64,000 bases of DNA from Erythrobacter sp. AP23 (GCF_001542855.1 NZ_LNBY01000001.1:372001-436000); one strand, 5' to 3'; shown: positions 37,671-47,446, numbered from the stretch's first letter. Numbers and translations: made by a program. The notes: generated by a model from the letters alone, not told the origin.

Positions 37671-39982
37671 GGCAGCCGTTCGACCACTTCCGCGCGGATG
37701 GCATCGATGAGCCGCTGAGAACACCGGCCCGCCGCCTGCTCCTCGTCGAGGATTGCGTGGAAGGCCTCGCGCTTGAAGTGACGGCAGGTGTTGTCGTCGA
37801 AGGGTTTGACGAGTGTCGAACAGATCAGATCGACCATCCGCTCAGCTCCATGCAATCGACCCCACAAATAATCGTTCTCGCGATAGGCGCGGCTGAAAAA
37901 GGCGCCGAAATTATAGAATTCGATGCCTCGCAGCGTCGCTGCGGTCCCCCCTTCGCGAATGCTGCGCGCATCGTCGGGGCTGATGCGGTCGACCTTGACC
38001 GGATCGAATTCGGTCAGGCCTTCGTTGCGCAGCAGGGGCAGGGTGGCGACGTCGTAATAGGGGAAACCGAGATAGGTCAGCAGCATCCGCCGACGCAGGT
38101 TCTTGGGCATCTGCTCGAGCGCGGCGGCAAGCAGTTCCTCGGCACGGTCGTCGAGGTCGGGCAACAGCCGCTTCGCCTCGATCATGTCGAGCAGCGTGCC
38201 GGGATCGCGCATGACGCCTTCCGCCAGGGGCTCGAAGGCCGCGCCCAGCGGAGCGGTTCCTTCCTTCTCGAAATAGAGGGCGAGAATGCGATAGACCGCA
38301 TCGCGGCCCGTCTCGAGCGCATCGTCGGGAATCTCGGGATCGATTTCCCAATCGCGCGCAAGCCGGCGCGCGAGCAGCCTCAATCGGCGGATGCGAAAGC
38401 CGATATCGTGTTCGCGGAAGAAGGCGATCGCCTTGGGAGATGCGCCGCCGGCGGGGGCGGCAAGCGTATCGAGACCGCGCCGCACGAGCTCTTCGCGGAG
38501 TACCGCCTCGATCGGCGACGGCTCGTCGAAACCCAGCTTGGGAGCGGCAGTCAGCGTCAGGCGCGCGAGCCGAGAGACTATTCCCGCAAATTTCGCCTGG
38601 GCATAGGCATGGAAGGCATAGCCGGCCCGTTCCGCAGCCGCCTGCTGCGCCTTTTGCCGCCAGTTCTTGAGCCTGGGCGGTGTCGGCCGGTCGAGGAACA
38701 GCGTGCGTCCGAACAGTTTTTCAACCGCACCGTCGACTTCCGGCCGCAGCGCCGACACCATGCGGCTGAGCCGCTCGGCCTCGCGGCTTTGTTCTTCCAG
38801 CTGTTCGAGATTGTCGCGGATGGGCTGTTCGCGCGGAAGTGTCGAAAGCGAGCCGAAGATGGCCGAGAAGAAGCCGACGGGCTCGCTTCTCTCCTTGCCG
38901 CTCCCGGTAGTCCGGTCGGGCCGGGGATCGACATAGATGAAGCGCCGGTCGACCTCGCGCTGCGCCGGTCTTCCCTGCAAGGCCGATATGGCCCCGGCAA
39001 ACGGCTTGTTGACCAGCACCGACCCGTCGATAAGCGATACGTTATCAAGCGTTTCCCGCGCAACATGGACCGGCATGATGCGCTCGAGAAAATCTTCGCG
39101 ACCGGACCAGGCGCGTTCGGTCAGATCGGAAAGCCGGTCGATTTCCCCTATCCGCAGCGGCGGGAAGGCACCCGGAAAGCTCGCCGTCGAGCGGGCAGCG
39201 AAAACGAGTTCGAGCGGGTTCGCCAGGTCGGTTCCGCCCTTCTGCGGTGTCCGCGCGCGGAAGGTGATCGGCATGCGGTGCTCGGTATCCTCGACCACCG
39301 GCGGGCTGTGCAGTCGCAGCAGCTCCAGATACCCATGAAAATCGGTCGCGGTCACATAGAGATCGAGCGGATGGCCCGGCGGCAGCAAGGGGTCCTCGAT
39401 TTCGCTGTCGGCCATCGCCGAGAAGGCGCGTTCGAGCAGTCGTGAAAAGCCGAGTCCCGAAAACGGCGGTTCGAACCAGCGCCCGCGGATCAGATGCGAA
39501 ACCTTGCGCTCGACCTCCGCCTGCGTCTCGGGAGCGACCTCGTCGGCCAGATCGGTGCCGGGACGGCTGAGCAGCCAGGTCGCAAACGGCTGCGCCCAGA
39601 TTTTCGAGAAGCGCCATTTCAGCCGTGCGGCGGGATCGACCAGCTCGTCGACATCCGCCACTTCCAGCCACAGGTTGGTCAGCGGCTCGAGCGATTGTCC
39701 GGAATAGATTGCCTGTGCGAGAAATACGGTGTTGATCCCACCCGCGCTAGCGCCGCTCATGATGTCGGGCAGCACGCGCAAACGAAGGTCCCTCTCCTCG
39801 GCGACCGTCTCGAGCAGGGCGCGATAGACGGCGTCGACACCGAGACGCGGAGTGGCTCCGGTATGGAAGTCCCTGCTCGCCCGGGCGAGTTGCCAAAGCT
39901 CGCGCGTGACGCCATGCATATAGACCGCCAGGCTTACCCCGCCGTAGCAGACCAGTGCGATCCTCAATTCCTTCTGGCGCAT
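37667..39982 (-). CDS. Patatin-like phospholipase, large form
   Basis: A 771-residue protein with an N-terminal patatin domain. The oxyanion glycines are in CYGGVSLAVYMHG, the nucleophile is S79 in GASAGG, and the second catalytic residue is the Asp in LIDGSVLVNKPF near residue 317. The long C-terminal part (about 350-771) is helical and belongs to the DUF3376-type patatins. No signal peptide is seen. It probably cleaves membrane lipids. Its stop overlaps the DUF6445 stop on the other strand, and it is divergent from radA. Confidence 0.87.
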   Translation of the reverse strand: MRQKELRIALVCYGGVSLAVYMHGVTRELWQLARASRDFHTGATPRLGVDAVYRALLETVAEERDLRLRVLPDIMSGASAGGINTVFLAQAIYSGQSLEPLTNLWLEVADVDELVDPAARLKWRFSKIWAQPFATWLLSRPGTDLADEVAPETQAEVERKVSHLIRGRWFEPPFSGLGFSRLLERAFSAMADSEIEDPLLPPGHPLDLYVTATDFHGYLELLRLHSPPVVEDTEHRMPITFRARTPQKGGTDLANPLELVFAARSTASFPGAFPPLRIGEIDRLSDLTERAWSGREDFLERIMPVHVARETLDNVSLIDGSVLVNKPFAGAISALQGRPAQREVDRRFIYVDPRPDRTTGSGKERSEPVGFFSAIFGSLSTLPREQPIRDNLEQLEEQSREAERLSRMVSALRPEVDGAVEKLFGRTLFLDRPTPPRLKNWRQKAQQAAAERAGYAFHAYAQAKFAGIVSRLARLTLTAAPKLGFDEPSPIEAVLREELVRRGLDTLAAPAGGASPKAIAFFREHDIGFRIRRLRLLARRLARDWEIDPEIPDDALETGRDAVYRILALYFEKEGTAPLGAAFEPLAEGVMRDPGTLLDMIEAKRLLPDLDDRAEELLAAALEQMPKNLRRRMLLTYLGFPYYDVATLPLLRNEGLTEFDPVKVDRISPDDARSIREGGTAATLRGIEFYNFGAFFSRAYRENDYLWGRLHGAERMVDLICSTLVKPFDDNTCRHFKREAFHAILDEEQAAGRCSQRLIDAIRAEVVERLP

Positions 39983-40054
39983 CGTTCACCGTCATGAAGG
40001 GATAAATCGCTTTAGGCAATTGCGTTCTGTAAATGTTCCGTTTAGCGGTGGGCC

Positions 40055-41422
40055 ATGGCCAAGCCCAAGAAACGCTATGTCTGCCAAGCCTGTGGCAGTG
40101 TGTCGCATCGCTGGCAGGGGCAATGCGCCGATTGCGCGGAATGGAACACGCTGGTCGAAGATGCGCCCGCCACCGTGTTTTCGATGAAGCACGATCTGTC
40201 GAGCGGGGGCAGGGCGGTCCAATTCGTCGAGCTCGACAAGCCGGGTGCCTTACCCACACGCCAGCCCACCGGCCTTGCCGAATTCGACCGCGCGCTGGGC
40301 GGTGGGCTGGTGCCCGGATCGGCGATCCTGCTGGGCGGCGATCCTGGCATCGGCAAATCCACGCTTTTGCTGCAGGCCGCTGCAAAGATTGCGCGTGAGG
40401 GGCATGGAGTCATCTATGTCAGCGGCGAAGAAGCATCGGGACAGGTGCGCATGCGTGCGGCGCGGCTCGGATTGTCGGATGCTCCGGTCAAGCTGGCGGC
40501 GGCCACCGGCGTGCGCGATATCCTCACCACGCTCGGCACGATGGATGCGCCCAAGCTGCTGGTTATCGACTCGATCCAGACCATGCACTCGGACACGATC
40601 GAGGGTGCGCCCGGCACGGTCAGCCAGGTGCGCGGCTGCGCCTTCGAACTGATCCGCTACGCCAAGGAAAACGGCGTTGCGCTGGTGCTGGTCGGTCACG
40701 TCACAAAGGACGGCAACATTGCCGGCCCGCGCGTGCTCGAACATATGGTCGATGTGGTGATGAGCTTCGAGGGCGAGCGCAGCCACCAGTACCGTATCCT
40801 GCGCGCGCTCAAGAACCGATTCGGCGCGGTCGACGAGATCGGCGTCTTCGCCATGGCGGGGGAGGGGCTGGAAGAGGTCGACAATCCTTCGATGCTGTTC
40901 CTCTCGGGCCGTGACGAGCCGATGGCGGGCAGCGCCGTCTTCCCCGCTATCGAGGGTACACGCCCGGTGCTGGTCGAGATCCAGGCCCTGATCGTGCGGC
41001 TGCAATCGGGGGCGACGCCGCGCCGCGCGGTCGTGGGTTGGGACAACGGTCGCCTCGCCATGTTGCTGGCGGTTCTGGAATCGCGCTGCGGGCTGAATTT
41101 TTCCTCTGCGGAAGTCTATCTCAACGTAGCGGGCGGGTACCGACTATCCGATCCGGCAGCCGATCTTGCCGTGGCTGCGGCGCTGGTCAGTGCAATGGCC
41201 GACAAACCGCTGCCGCCGCGCAGCGTATGGCTGGGCGAGGTCTCGCTCGCCGGAGAGATCAGGCCCGTCGCGCATGGCGGACTGCGGTTGCGTGAAGCGG
41301 CCAAGCTCGGCTTCGATCGCGGTTTCGGGCCGTCGGACGTGAAGGGCGGCTCGTCCAAGCTGACCTTTGACGGATTGGGACAACTGGCCAATCTCGTTGA
41401 CCGGATAATCGGGAATTCATAA
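40055..41422 (+). CDS. radA: DNA repair protein RadA
   Basis: RadA is a RecA-like branch-migration factor in recombination. The 455-residue protein has an N-terminal zinc finger (C10, C13, C24, C27), Walker A GGDPGIGKST around residue 95, the RadA motif LKNRFGAVDEIGVF and a C-terminal Lon-protease-like domain (ALVSAMADKPLPP and VSLAGEIRPV). It is divergent from the patatin gene with 72 bases between and followed closely by cvpA. Confidence 0.97.
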   Translation: MAKPKKRYVCQACGSVSHRWQGQCADCAEWNTLVEDAPATVFSMKHDLSSGGRAVQFVELDKPGALPTRQPTGLAEFDRALGGGLVPGSAILLGGDPGIGKSTLLLQAAAKIAREGHGVIYVSGEEASGQVRMRAARLGLSDAPVKLAAATGVRDILTTLGTMDAPKLLVIDSIQTMHSDTIEGAPGTVSQVRGCAFELIRYAKENGVALVLVGHVTKDGNIAGPRVLEHMVDVVMSFEGERSHQYRILRALKNRFGAVDEIGVFAMAGEGLEEVDNPSMLFLSGRDEPMAGSAVFPAIEGTRPVLVEIQALIVRLQSGATPRRAVVGWDNGRLAMLLAVLESRCGLNFSSAEVYLNVAGGYRLSDPAADLAVAAALVSAMADKPLPPRSVWLGEVSLAGEIRPVAHGGLRLREAAKLGFDRGFGPSDVKGGSSKLTFDGLGQLANLVDRIIGNS

Positions 41423-41443
41423 GTCCCGGCCCAAGGAAGGGTA

Positions 41444-41965
41444 ATGACGGGTTTCGACTATTTGGTCCTGCTGATCGTCGGCATTGCCGCGGCGGGCGGC
41501 TTCATGCGCGGATTCATGCAGGAAGTGCTGTCGCTCGCCGCCTGGGTGCTGGCCGGTTTCGCCATCCGCTTCCTGCACACGCCGCTTACGCTGGCGCTGC
41601 AGGATCATCTGGGCGAGGATATCACCACCTCGCTGTTGGCCTTCGCGCTTCTGCTGCTCATCCCCTATGCCGCGATGAAGGTCATCGCCAATAATGTCGG
41701 CAGCGTATCGCGCGGGTCGGTGCTGGGTCCGGTAGACCGGGTTCTCGGCTTCGGTTTCGGGGCCTTGAAGGGCACGGTGATCGTAGTCATCGCCTTCTCG
41801 CTGCTGGTGCTCGGCTACGACAGCGTGTGGAGCTACAAGGGGCGGCCGAGCTGGATCACCACCGCGCGGAGTTACGAACTGGTCGATGCAAGCTCGCGGG
41901 CGTTGGTCGAGGTGCTGGCCGAGCGGCGGGCGCGGCTGCGCGAACAGGCCGCTGGCGAAGAATGA
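41444..41965 (+). CDS. cvpA: CvpA family protein
   Basis: A 173-residue inner-membrane protein of the CvpA family with about four hydrophobic segments. Landmarks are FDYLVLLIVGIAAAGGFMRGFMQEVLSLAAW near the start and PVDRVLGFGFGALKGTVI. The family is needed for colicin V production in E. coli and for envelope stress tolerance. The next gene begins within its stop, and radA lies 21 bases upstream. Confidence 0.92.
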   Translation: MTGFDYLVLLIVGIAAAGGFMRGFMQEVLSLAAWVLAGFAIRFLHTPLTLALQDHLGEDITTSLLAFALLLLIPYAAMKVIANNVGSVSRGSVLGPVDRVLGFGFGALKGTVIVVIAFSLLVLGYDSVWSYKGRPSWITTARSYELVDASSRALVEVLAERRARLREQAAGEE

Positions 41966-42399
41966 TGGCGGCCACGCGCGCACCCGTCCTCTATTCGCCC
42001 GAATTGCTGGCGCTAGCCGTGGAGCTGGCCGATCATCCGCTCGATCGCGAGGCGATTGCGCAGGGCAATGCCCGATCGCGCAGCTGTGGCAGCGTGATCG
42101 AACTCTCTTCTGCGCATGACGACTATCTGGCCGAGGTCGGCCTCAAGGTCACTGCCTGCGCCGTCGGCCAGGCCTCGGGAGCCATCTTCGCGCGCGAGGC
42201 ACAGGGGATGGATGCGGCTGCAGTGAGCGAGATGGTCTCCGCGCTCGCCAGCTGGCTCGAAGGCGACATGCCAAGCACGATTCTCCCGCGCCTCGAATTG
42301 CTCGAACCCGCCCGGCCCCATCGTGGACGGCACGAGGCGATCCTCCTGCCGTGGAGAGCCGCGCTGGACGCGCTTTCCAAGCCCTCCGCCCCCCGCTAG
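41962..42399 (+). CDS. NifU/IscU-like iron-sulfur scaffold protein
   Basis: A 145-residue protein related to IscU/NifU scaffolds, which build Fe-S clusters. The first two ligand cysteines are C42 in SCGSVIEL and C66 in TACAVGQASGAI. The third cysteine of classical IscU is absent, as in other members of this alphaproteobacterial group that I recall, so it may be a degenerate scaffold or carrier. Start is ATG 41962 overlapping the cvpA stop (ATGATG). It precedes the MHS transporter by 45 bases. Confidence 0.8.
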   Translation: MMAATRAPVLYSPELLALAVELADHPLDREAIAQGNARSRSCGSVIELSSAHDDYLAEVGLKVTACAVGQASGAIFAREAQGMDAAAVSEMVSALASWLEGDMPSTILPRLELLEPARPHRGRHEAILLPWRAALDALSKPSAPR

Positions 42400-42444
42400 A
42401 CCCGCTTCCCACAACGAAAACAATCGCGAGGGAGGGAGCGCGAC

Positions 42445-44091
42445 ATGGCCGAGGGTGCCGCCACATTGCAGAGGGAGCCGACCGAAAAGGAAATCCGTCT
42501 CGTCATCGCCGCGAGCAGCGCGGGGACGGTCTTCGAATGGTACGATTTCTTCATCTACGGCACGCTGGCCGGGCTGATCGGCGCGGCCTTCTTCCCGAGC
42601 GACAACGAAACGCTCGAGATCCTGCTGGTATGGGCCGGCTTCGCGGTCGGTTTCGGCTTCCGTCCGCTGGGTGCGATCCTGTTCGGTTTCCTCGGTGACA
42701 GGCTGGGGCGGAAATACACCTTCCTCGTTACCGTCACGCTGATGGGGATCGCCACGGCGGGTGTCGGCCTGATCCCCAGCGCGGCGAGCATCGGTCTCGC
42801 CGCACCGATCATCGTCATCTGCCTGCGCATCCTGCAGGGGCTGGCGCTGGGCGGCGAATATGGCGGCGCGGCGATCTATGTCGCCGAGCATGCACCGCCC
42901 GAAAAGCGCGGATTCTACACCAGCTTCATCCAGGCGAGCGTGGTCGGCGGGTTCGTGCTGTCGATCGCGGTGGTGATCGCCTGCCGCGCACTGATCCCCG
43001 AACAGGATTTCCTCGACTGGGGCTGGCGCATTCCCTTTCTGCTGTCGATTATCCTGCTGTTCATCTCGCTGTGGATGCGCCTCAAACTGTCCGAAAGCCC
43101 GGTCTTCCAGGCAATGAAGGCCGCGGGCGAAACCAGCGCCAATCCGTTCAAGGAGAGCCTGACCTATCCGGGCAATCCCAAGCGCATTTTCGTCGCGCTG
43201 TTCGGGATCACCGGAATCCTGACGACGATCTGGTACACCGCGTTCTTTTCGGGCCTGTCCTTCCTGCGCGGACCGATGCGCGTGGATGAGAGTGTGGTCG
43301 AATGGATGCTGCTGATCGCGGGCACGATCTCGATGAGCTTCTACATCGTCGTCGGCAAGTGGTCCGACAGGGTCGGGCGCAAGAAGCCGATCATCATCGG
43401 TGCGATCGCCTCGCTCGCGCTGCTGTTTCCGATCTTCTGGGGCATCGGATCGCTCGCCAATCCGGGGCTGGAGCAAAGCGCGCGCGCTGCGCCTGTCACC
43501 GTCAGCGGTGCCGCTTGCGAGTACGATCCCTTCGCCGAGGTCCAGGCCAGTCCCTGCGGCCGCGCGCTGCAGGATTTGACCGCGCTGGGCGTACCCTATT
43601 CGATCGGCGAGGCGGATGCCGCCGAAGTCACGATCGGCAGCGAAAGCTACAGCTACGAAGACCTGCCCGACGAAACGCGCCGGGCGATCATCCAGGCCTG
43701 GCTCAAGACCAATGGCTACGACTTCGCGCGCCAGACACCGCCTTTGACGAGCATCCTCGGGATCATCGGTCTGCTGCTGGTACTCGGCGTGTTGTCCGCG
43801 CTGACCTATGGTTCTGTTGCGGCGCTACTGTCGGAGATGTTCCCGGCCAAGATCCGCTACAGTTCGATGTCGATCCCCTACCACATCGGAGCGGGGTATC
43901 TCGGCGGCTTCCTGCCGCTGATCGCCGGCTATATCGTGGCGATGACCGGCAATGCCTATTCAGGGCTCTGGTACACCATCGCCGTCGTCGGTTTCGGCCT
44001 GATAGTCGCCTGGTGGGGCCTCCCCGATGGTCCGCCGCGCGATTTCAAGGATAGCGGGCAGGATCCGCCCGCATCGCCGGTCCTTCCGTGA
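42445..44091 (+). CDS. MHS-family MFS transporter with extra loop domain
   Basis: A 548-residue metabolite:H+ symporter of the MHS branch of the MFS. The N-terminus reads VIAASSAGTVFEWYDFFIYG and FGFLGDRLGRKYTFL, as in ProP/KgtP-like carriers. Compared with the usual ~430-450 residues there is an insert at about 338-432, between membrane segments in the C-terminal half, with two cysteines (GAACEYD, ASPCGRAL) and acidic sequence. The insert probably folds outside the membrane. Substrate is unknown. alr starts eight bases after the stop. Confidence 0.87.
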   Translation: MAEGAATLQREPTEKEIRLVIAASSAGTVFEWYDFFIYGTLAGLIGAAFFPSDNETLEILLVWAGFAVGFGFRPLGAILFGFLGDRLGRKYTFLVTVTLMGIATAGVGLIPSAASIGLAAPIIVICLRILQGLALGGEYGGAAIYVAEHAPPEKRGFYTSFIQASVVGGFVLSIAVVIACRALIPEQDFLDWGWRIPFLLSIILLFISLWMRLKLSESPVFQAMKAAGETSANPFKESLTYPGNPKRIFVALFGITGILTTIWYTAFFSGLSFLRGPMRVDESVVEWMLLIAGTISMSFYIVVGKWSDRVGRKKPIIIGAIASLALLFPIFWGIGSLANPGLEQSARAAPVTVSGAACEYDPFAEVQASPCGRALQDLTALGVPYSIGEADAAEVTIGSESYSYEDLPDETRRAIIQAWLKTNGYDFARQTPPLTSILGIIGLLLVLGVLSALTYGSVAALLSEMFPAKIRYSSMSIPYHIGAGYLGGFLPLIAGYIVAMTGNAYSGLWYTIAVVGFGLIVAWWGLPDGPPRDFKDSGQDPPASPVLP

Positions 44092-44098
44092 GCTTCCG

Positions 44099-45133
44099 AT
44101 GACCGACCTCCCGCCGCCGACCCTGCGGCTGCGTATCGACAGCGGCGCGTTGGCCAGCAACTGGCGCGCACTCCACACGCTGTCCGGAAAGGCTCGCGCG
44201 GGGGCGGCTGTAAAGGCCGATTGCTATGGTCTGGGCGGGGACCGGTGCGTGCCGGTCCTGCGCGACGCGGGTTGTCGTGATTTCTTCGTCGCGCATTGGA
44301 GCGAGGTGCCCGCTGTCCTCGCGCATGTCCCGGCGGATCGGATTGCGGTGCTTCACGGGCCCCTCACTGCGGATGAGGTCGGCTATGCGCGCGCTACGGG
44401 TGTGCGTCCCGTCATCGACAGCCTGCGGCAGGCGAAACTCTGGAACGAGGGCGGGGGCGGACCCTGCCATTTGATGATCGACACGGGCATCAACCGGCTT
44501 GGCATTGCCCCTGCAGAAGCGAGCGATCCCGCGATTCAGGCGCTCGATGTCGACGTGGTGATGAGCCACCTTGCCTGTGCCGACGAGGACAGCGCAATGA
44601 ACGCGCGCCAGCTGAACGCATTCCGGGCCTGCCTTCCGATAGTGTCACATGAGGAGGCCAGCCTCGCGAACAGCGCGGGCATTGCGCTGGGTAGCGACTA
44701 TGGTTTCGACCTCACCCGGCCGGGCTTGTCGCTATACGGCGGGATCCAGCGCGCGGAGCTGGAAGACAAGATCGGGCAGGTGGTCCACCCACAAGCCGCG
44801 CTGATCCAGACCCGCGAGATCGATGCGGGGGAGACGGTCGGGTACAATGCCACCTTCACTGCAAGGCAGCGGATGCGGGTGGGTGTCGTCTCGCTCGGCT
44901 ATGCCGACGGCATCCTGCGCAGTTGGGGCGGTGCGCATTTCATCGCGGGCGATCGCCGCCTTCCGATCCTCGGCAAGGTGTCTATGGACATGATCGTCCT
45001 CGATCTTTCAGAGGCGCCCGAGCTCACCGAAGGCGACTGGGTCGAACTGCCCTATCACCTTCCCGATGCTGCGCAGCAAACCGCTGTTTCGCAATACGAA
45101 CTGCTGACCTTGCTGGGCAATCGCTTCGGTTGA
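44099..45133 (+). CDS. alr: Alanine racemase
   Basis: Alr makes D-alanine for peptidoglycan. The 344-residue PLP enzyme has the cofactor lysine K39 in AAVKADCYGLG and the catalytic tyrosine Y249 in VGYNATF, plus GIQRAELED near the subunit interface. The C-terminal beta domain is short, as in other alphaproteobacteria. It follows the MHS transporter closely on the same strand. Confidence 0.95.
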   Translation: MTDLPPPTLRLRIDSGALASNWRALHTLSGKARAGAAVKADCYGLGGDRCVPVLRDAGCRDFFVAHWSEVPAVLAHVPADRIAVLHGPLTADEVGYARATGVRPVIDSLRQAKLWNEGGGGPCHLMIDTGINRLGIAPAEASDPAIQALDVDVVMSHLACADEDSAMNARQLNAFRACLPIVSHEEASLANSAGIALGSDYGFDLTRPGLSLYGGIQRAELEDKIGQVVHPQAALIQTREIDAGETVGYNATFTARQRMRVGVVSLGYADGILRSWGGAHFIAGDRRLPILGKVSMDMIVLDLSEAPELTEGDWVELPYHLPDAAQQTAVSQYELLTLLGNRFG

Positions 45134-45208
45134 CCTTTGCGTCATGTTGCGCCGCAGTTTGTGCACGTGCTAAGCCTCGTCGCAACGCACAATTGGGAGC
45201 AGGCGCAC

Positions 45209-45763
45209 ATGGCCAAGCGGACCGCCGAAGGCGAACCGATCATCATCAAGAAATACGCCAACCGGCGGCTCTACAACACGGATACCAGCAGCTACATCAC
45301 GCTGGACGATCTGGCGAAAATGGTCCGCGAAAATGTCGATTTCCATGTGCTCGATGCCAAGACGGGCGACGATATCACGCATACCATCCTGACGCAGATC
45401 ATCGTCGAGGAGGAAAGCCACGGCACGCAAATGCTGCCGGTCAGCTTCCTGCGCGATCTGATCAGCATGTACGGCAATTCGATGCAGGCGATGATGCCGA
45501 GCTATCTCGAAGCGAGCATGGCGAACTTGCGCAAGAACCGCGAGCAGCTCCAGGCGGCCTTCGCCAAGGGGATCGAAAGCAATCCGCTCGCCAAGATGGC
45601 GGAGGCCAACTTCAAGATGATGCAGAACGCGGCCGAAGCGTTCATTCCGGGCAATCGCGCCACGCCCCGGAAAGATCGTGGCGCGGACCAGTCGGACGAG
45701 CTGGCGCAGATGCGCAAGCAAATGGCGGAAATGCAGAAGAAGCTCGACGAGATGAGCAAGTAG
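45209..45763 (+). CDS. phaR: Polyhydroxyalkanoate synthesis repressor PhaR
   Basis: A 184-residue regulator whose N-terminal PHB/PHA accumulation domain (IIIKKYANRRLYNTDTSSYI) and following DITHTILTQIIVEEE are the family signature. PhaR senses polyhydroxyalkanoate granules and represses phasin and related genes. The C-terminal third is a Met/Lys-rich coiled coil (DELAQMRKQMAEMQKKLDEM). phaC, phaA and phaB are not in view. The ATG at 45209 was chosen as the first family-like start. A REP doublet follows it. Confidence 0.93.
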   Translation: MAKRTAEGEPIIIKKYANRRLYNTDTSSYITLDDLAKMVRENVDFHVLDAKTGDDITHTILTQIIVEEESHGTQMLPVSFLRDLISMYGNSMQAMMPSYLEASMANLRKNREQLQAAFAKGIESNPLAKMAEANFKMMQNAAEAFIPGNRATPRKDRGADQSDELAQMRKQMAEMQKKLDEMSK

Positions 45764-45782
45764 GCCAAGCCTGCCAGCTCGG

Positions 45783-45850
45783 TTCGTCTCCGGCGTAGTC
45801 GAGAGACTGGCTGGCAGAGCAAATTGGTGTCTCGACTTCGCTCGACACGA
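45783..45850. repeat. REP-like inverted doublet, copy upstream of proS
   Basis: The left half (TCGT...AGTCGAGAGAC, from about 45784) and the right half (GTGTCTCGACTTCGCTCGACACGA, 45827-45850, itself a hairpin) are related sequences in opposite orientation. The right half recurs identically at 47503-47526. Confidence 0.75.
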
Positions 45851-45895
45851 GCGGCTAGGGGCGATGCGAATTCAACTTTGAAGTGAGACCGCACC

Positions 45896-47437
45896 GTGGC
45901 CCAGATCCGCCATGCCTTGAATGCACGCCGCGAAGAAGATTTCGCCGCATGGTACCAGGAAGTCATCAGCGCTGCCGAGATGGCCGAGGAATCGGGGGTG
46001 CGCGGCTGCATGGTCATTCGGCCGTGGGGATTCGGCATATGGGAGCGCATGCAGCGTTTGCTGGACGACCGGATCAAGGCGACAGGTCACGAGAACGCCT
46101 ATTTCCCGATCTTCATTCCGCTATCGAACTTCGAGCGTGAAGCGAAACACGTCGAAGGTTTCGCCAAGGAAATGGCGGTCGTCACGCATCATCGCCTTAT
46201 CGCGGATAAGGATGGTGGGCTGATACCCGATCCGGAAGCCAAGCTGGAGGAACCGCTGGTCGTCCGCCCGACTTCCGAGACCATCATCGGCGATGCGATG
46301 GCTCGCTGGATCCAGTCCTGGCGCGACCTTCCCTTGAAACTCAACCAGTGGGCCAATGTCGTGCGCTGGGAAATGCGCACGCGCATGTTCCTGCGCACCA
46401 GCGAGTTTCTCTGGCAGGAAGGCCACACCGCCCACGCCGACGAGGCCGAGGCGAAGGAGCACACGCTCACCATGCTCGAGGTCTATCGCGCCTTTGCGGA
46501 CGAGGATCTGGCGCTGGCCGTCATTCCCGGCGAGAAGCCCGAGAACGAGCGTTTTCCCGGCGCTCTCGAAACCTGGTCGATCGAAGCCATGATGCAGGAC
46601 GGAAAGGCGCTGCAGGCCGGCACCAGCCACTATCTCGGCACCAATTTCGCGCAGGCGAGCGGGATCAAGTTTCAGAACCGCGAAGGCAGCGAAAGTCTTG
46701 CCCATACGACGAGCTGGGGCGTCTCCACCCGGATGGTCGGCGGCGTTATCATGACCCATGGGGACGACGACGGCCTGCGCTTACCCCCTAAGATCGCACC
46801 GCAGCAGGTCGTGATCCTGCCGATGCTGCGCGACAAGCCCGAGGACAAAGCCCTGATCGACTATTGCGAGGCGCTGCGCGCGACGCTGGCGAGCCAGAAC
46901 GTGCTCGGCGAGCCGCTGCGCGTGCTGCTCGACACGCGCCCCGGCAAGGCCGCGCAGAAGCGCTGGGACTATGTGCGCAAGGGTGCGCCGGTTATTGTCG
47001 AGGTCGGCGGCCGCGACATGGAGAACGGCGTCGTTAGCCTGCTGCGCCGCGATCAGCTATGGAACGCGGAAACCGGCAAGCCCGCCTTCCAGAACCCCAC
47101 GCGCGAGGTTGCCGGGCAGACCATCCCCGATATCCTTGCCGACATGCAGAACGCCCTGCTGACGCAGGCCGCCGAACGCCGCGATGCGAACATCACCCGC
47201 GGCGTCACCGATTTCGCCGAGGTCGAGACACATTTCGCCGCCTCGCGCTATCCGGGCTGGGTCGAGGTCCAGTGGTCGAAGCCCACGGGAGACGCGCTTG
47301 ACAAGGTCGTCGAGCGCCTGAAGGAACACAAGCTCACCATCCGCAACGTGCCGATGGACACCGCACCGGCCGACGGCACTTGCATCTTCACCGGCGATGC
47401 GGCGGTCGAGCGCATCCTGCTGGCCAAGGCCTACTGA
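45896..47437 (+). CDS. proS: Prolyl-tRNA synthetase, archaeal/eukaryotic-type
   Basis: ProS charges tRNA-Pro. The 513-residue class II enzyme has motif 2 VVRWEMRTR, VVRPTSETII and the FLWQEGHTAHA sequence characteristic of the archaeal/eukaryotic-style ProRS form, which lacks the large editing insertion of the E. coli type. It ends in ...LLAKAY as that form does. Start is GTG at 45896. REP doublets flank the gene on both sides. Related bacteria also use this form, so it is not a recent oddity of this strain. Confidence 0.93.
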   Translation: MAQIRHALNARREEDFAAWYQEVISAAEMAEESGVRGCMVIRPWGFGIWERMQRLLDDRIKATGHENAYFPIFIPLSNFEREAKHVEGFAKEMAVVTHHRLIADKDGGLIPDPEAKLEEPLVVRPTSETIIGDAMARWIQSWRDLPLKLNQWANVVRWEMRTRMFLRTSEFLWQEGHTAHADEAEAKEHTLTMLEVYRAFADEDLALAVIPGEKPENERFPGALETWSIEAMMQDGKALQAGTSHYLGTNFAQASGIKFQNREGSESLAHTTSWGVSTRMVGGVIMTHGDDDGLRLPPKIAPQQVVILPMLRDKPEDKALIDYCEALRATLASQNVLGEPLRVLLDTRPGKAAQKRWDYVRKGAPVIVEVGGRDMENGVVSLLRRDQLWNAETGKPAFQNPTREVAGQTIPDILADMQNALLTQAAERRDANITRGVTDFAEVETHFAASRYPGWVEVQWSKPTGDALDKVVERLKEHKLTIRNVPMDTAPADGTCIFTGDAAVERILLAKAY

Positions 47438-47446
47438 CACCGACCG

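Noticed and set aside
37520-39445. 641-codon plus-strand frame opposite the patatin gene
   Set aside because: Shadow of a real gene; the minus strand carries the GASAGG and LIDGS motifs.
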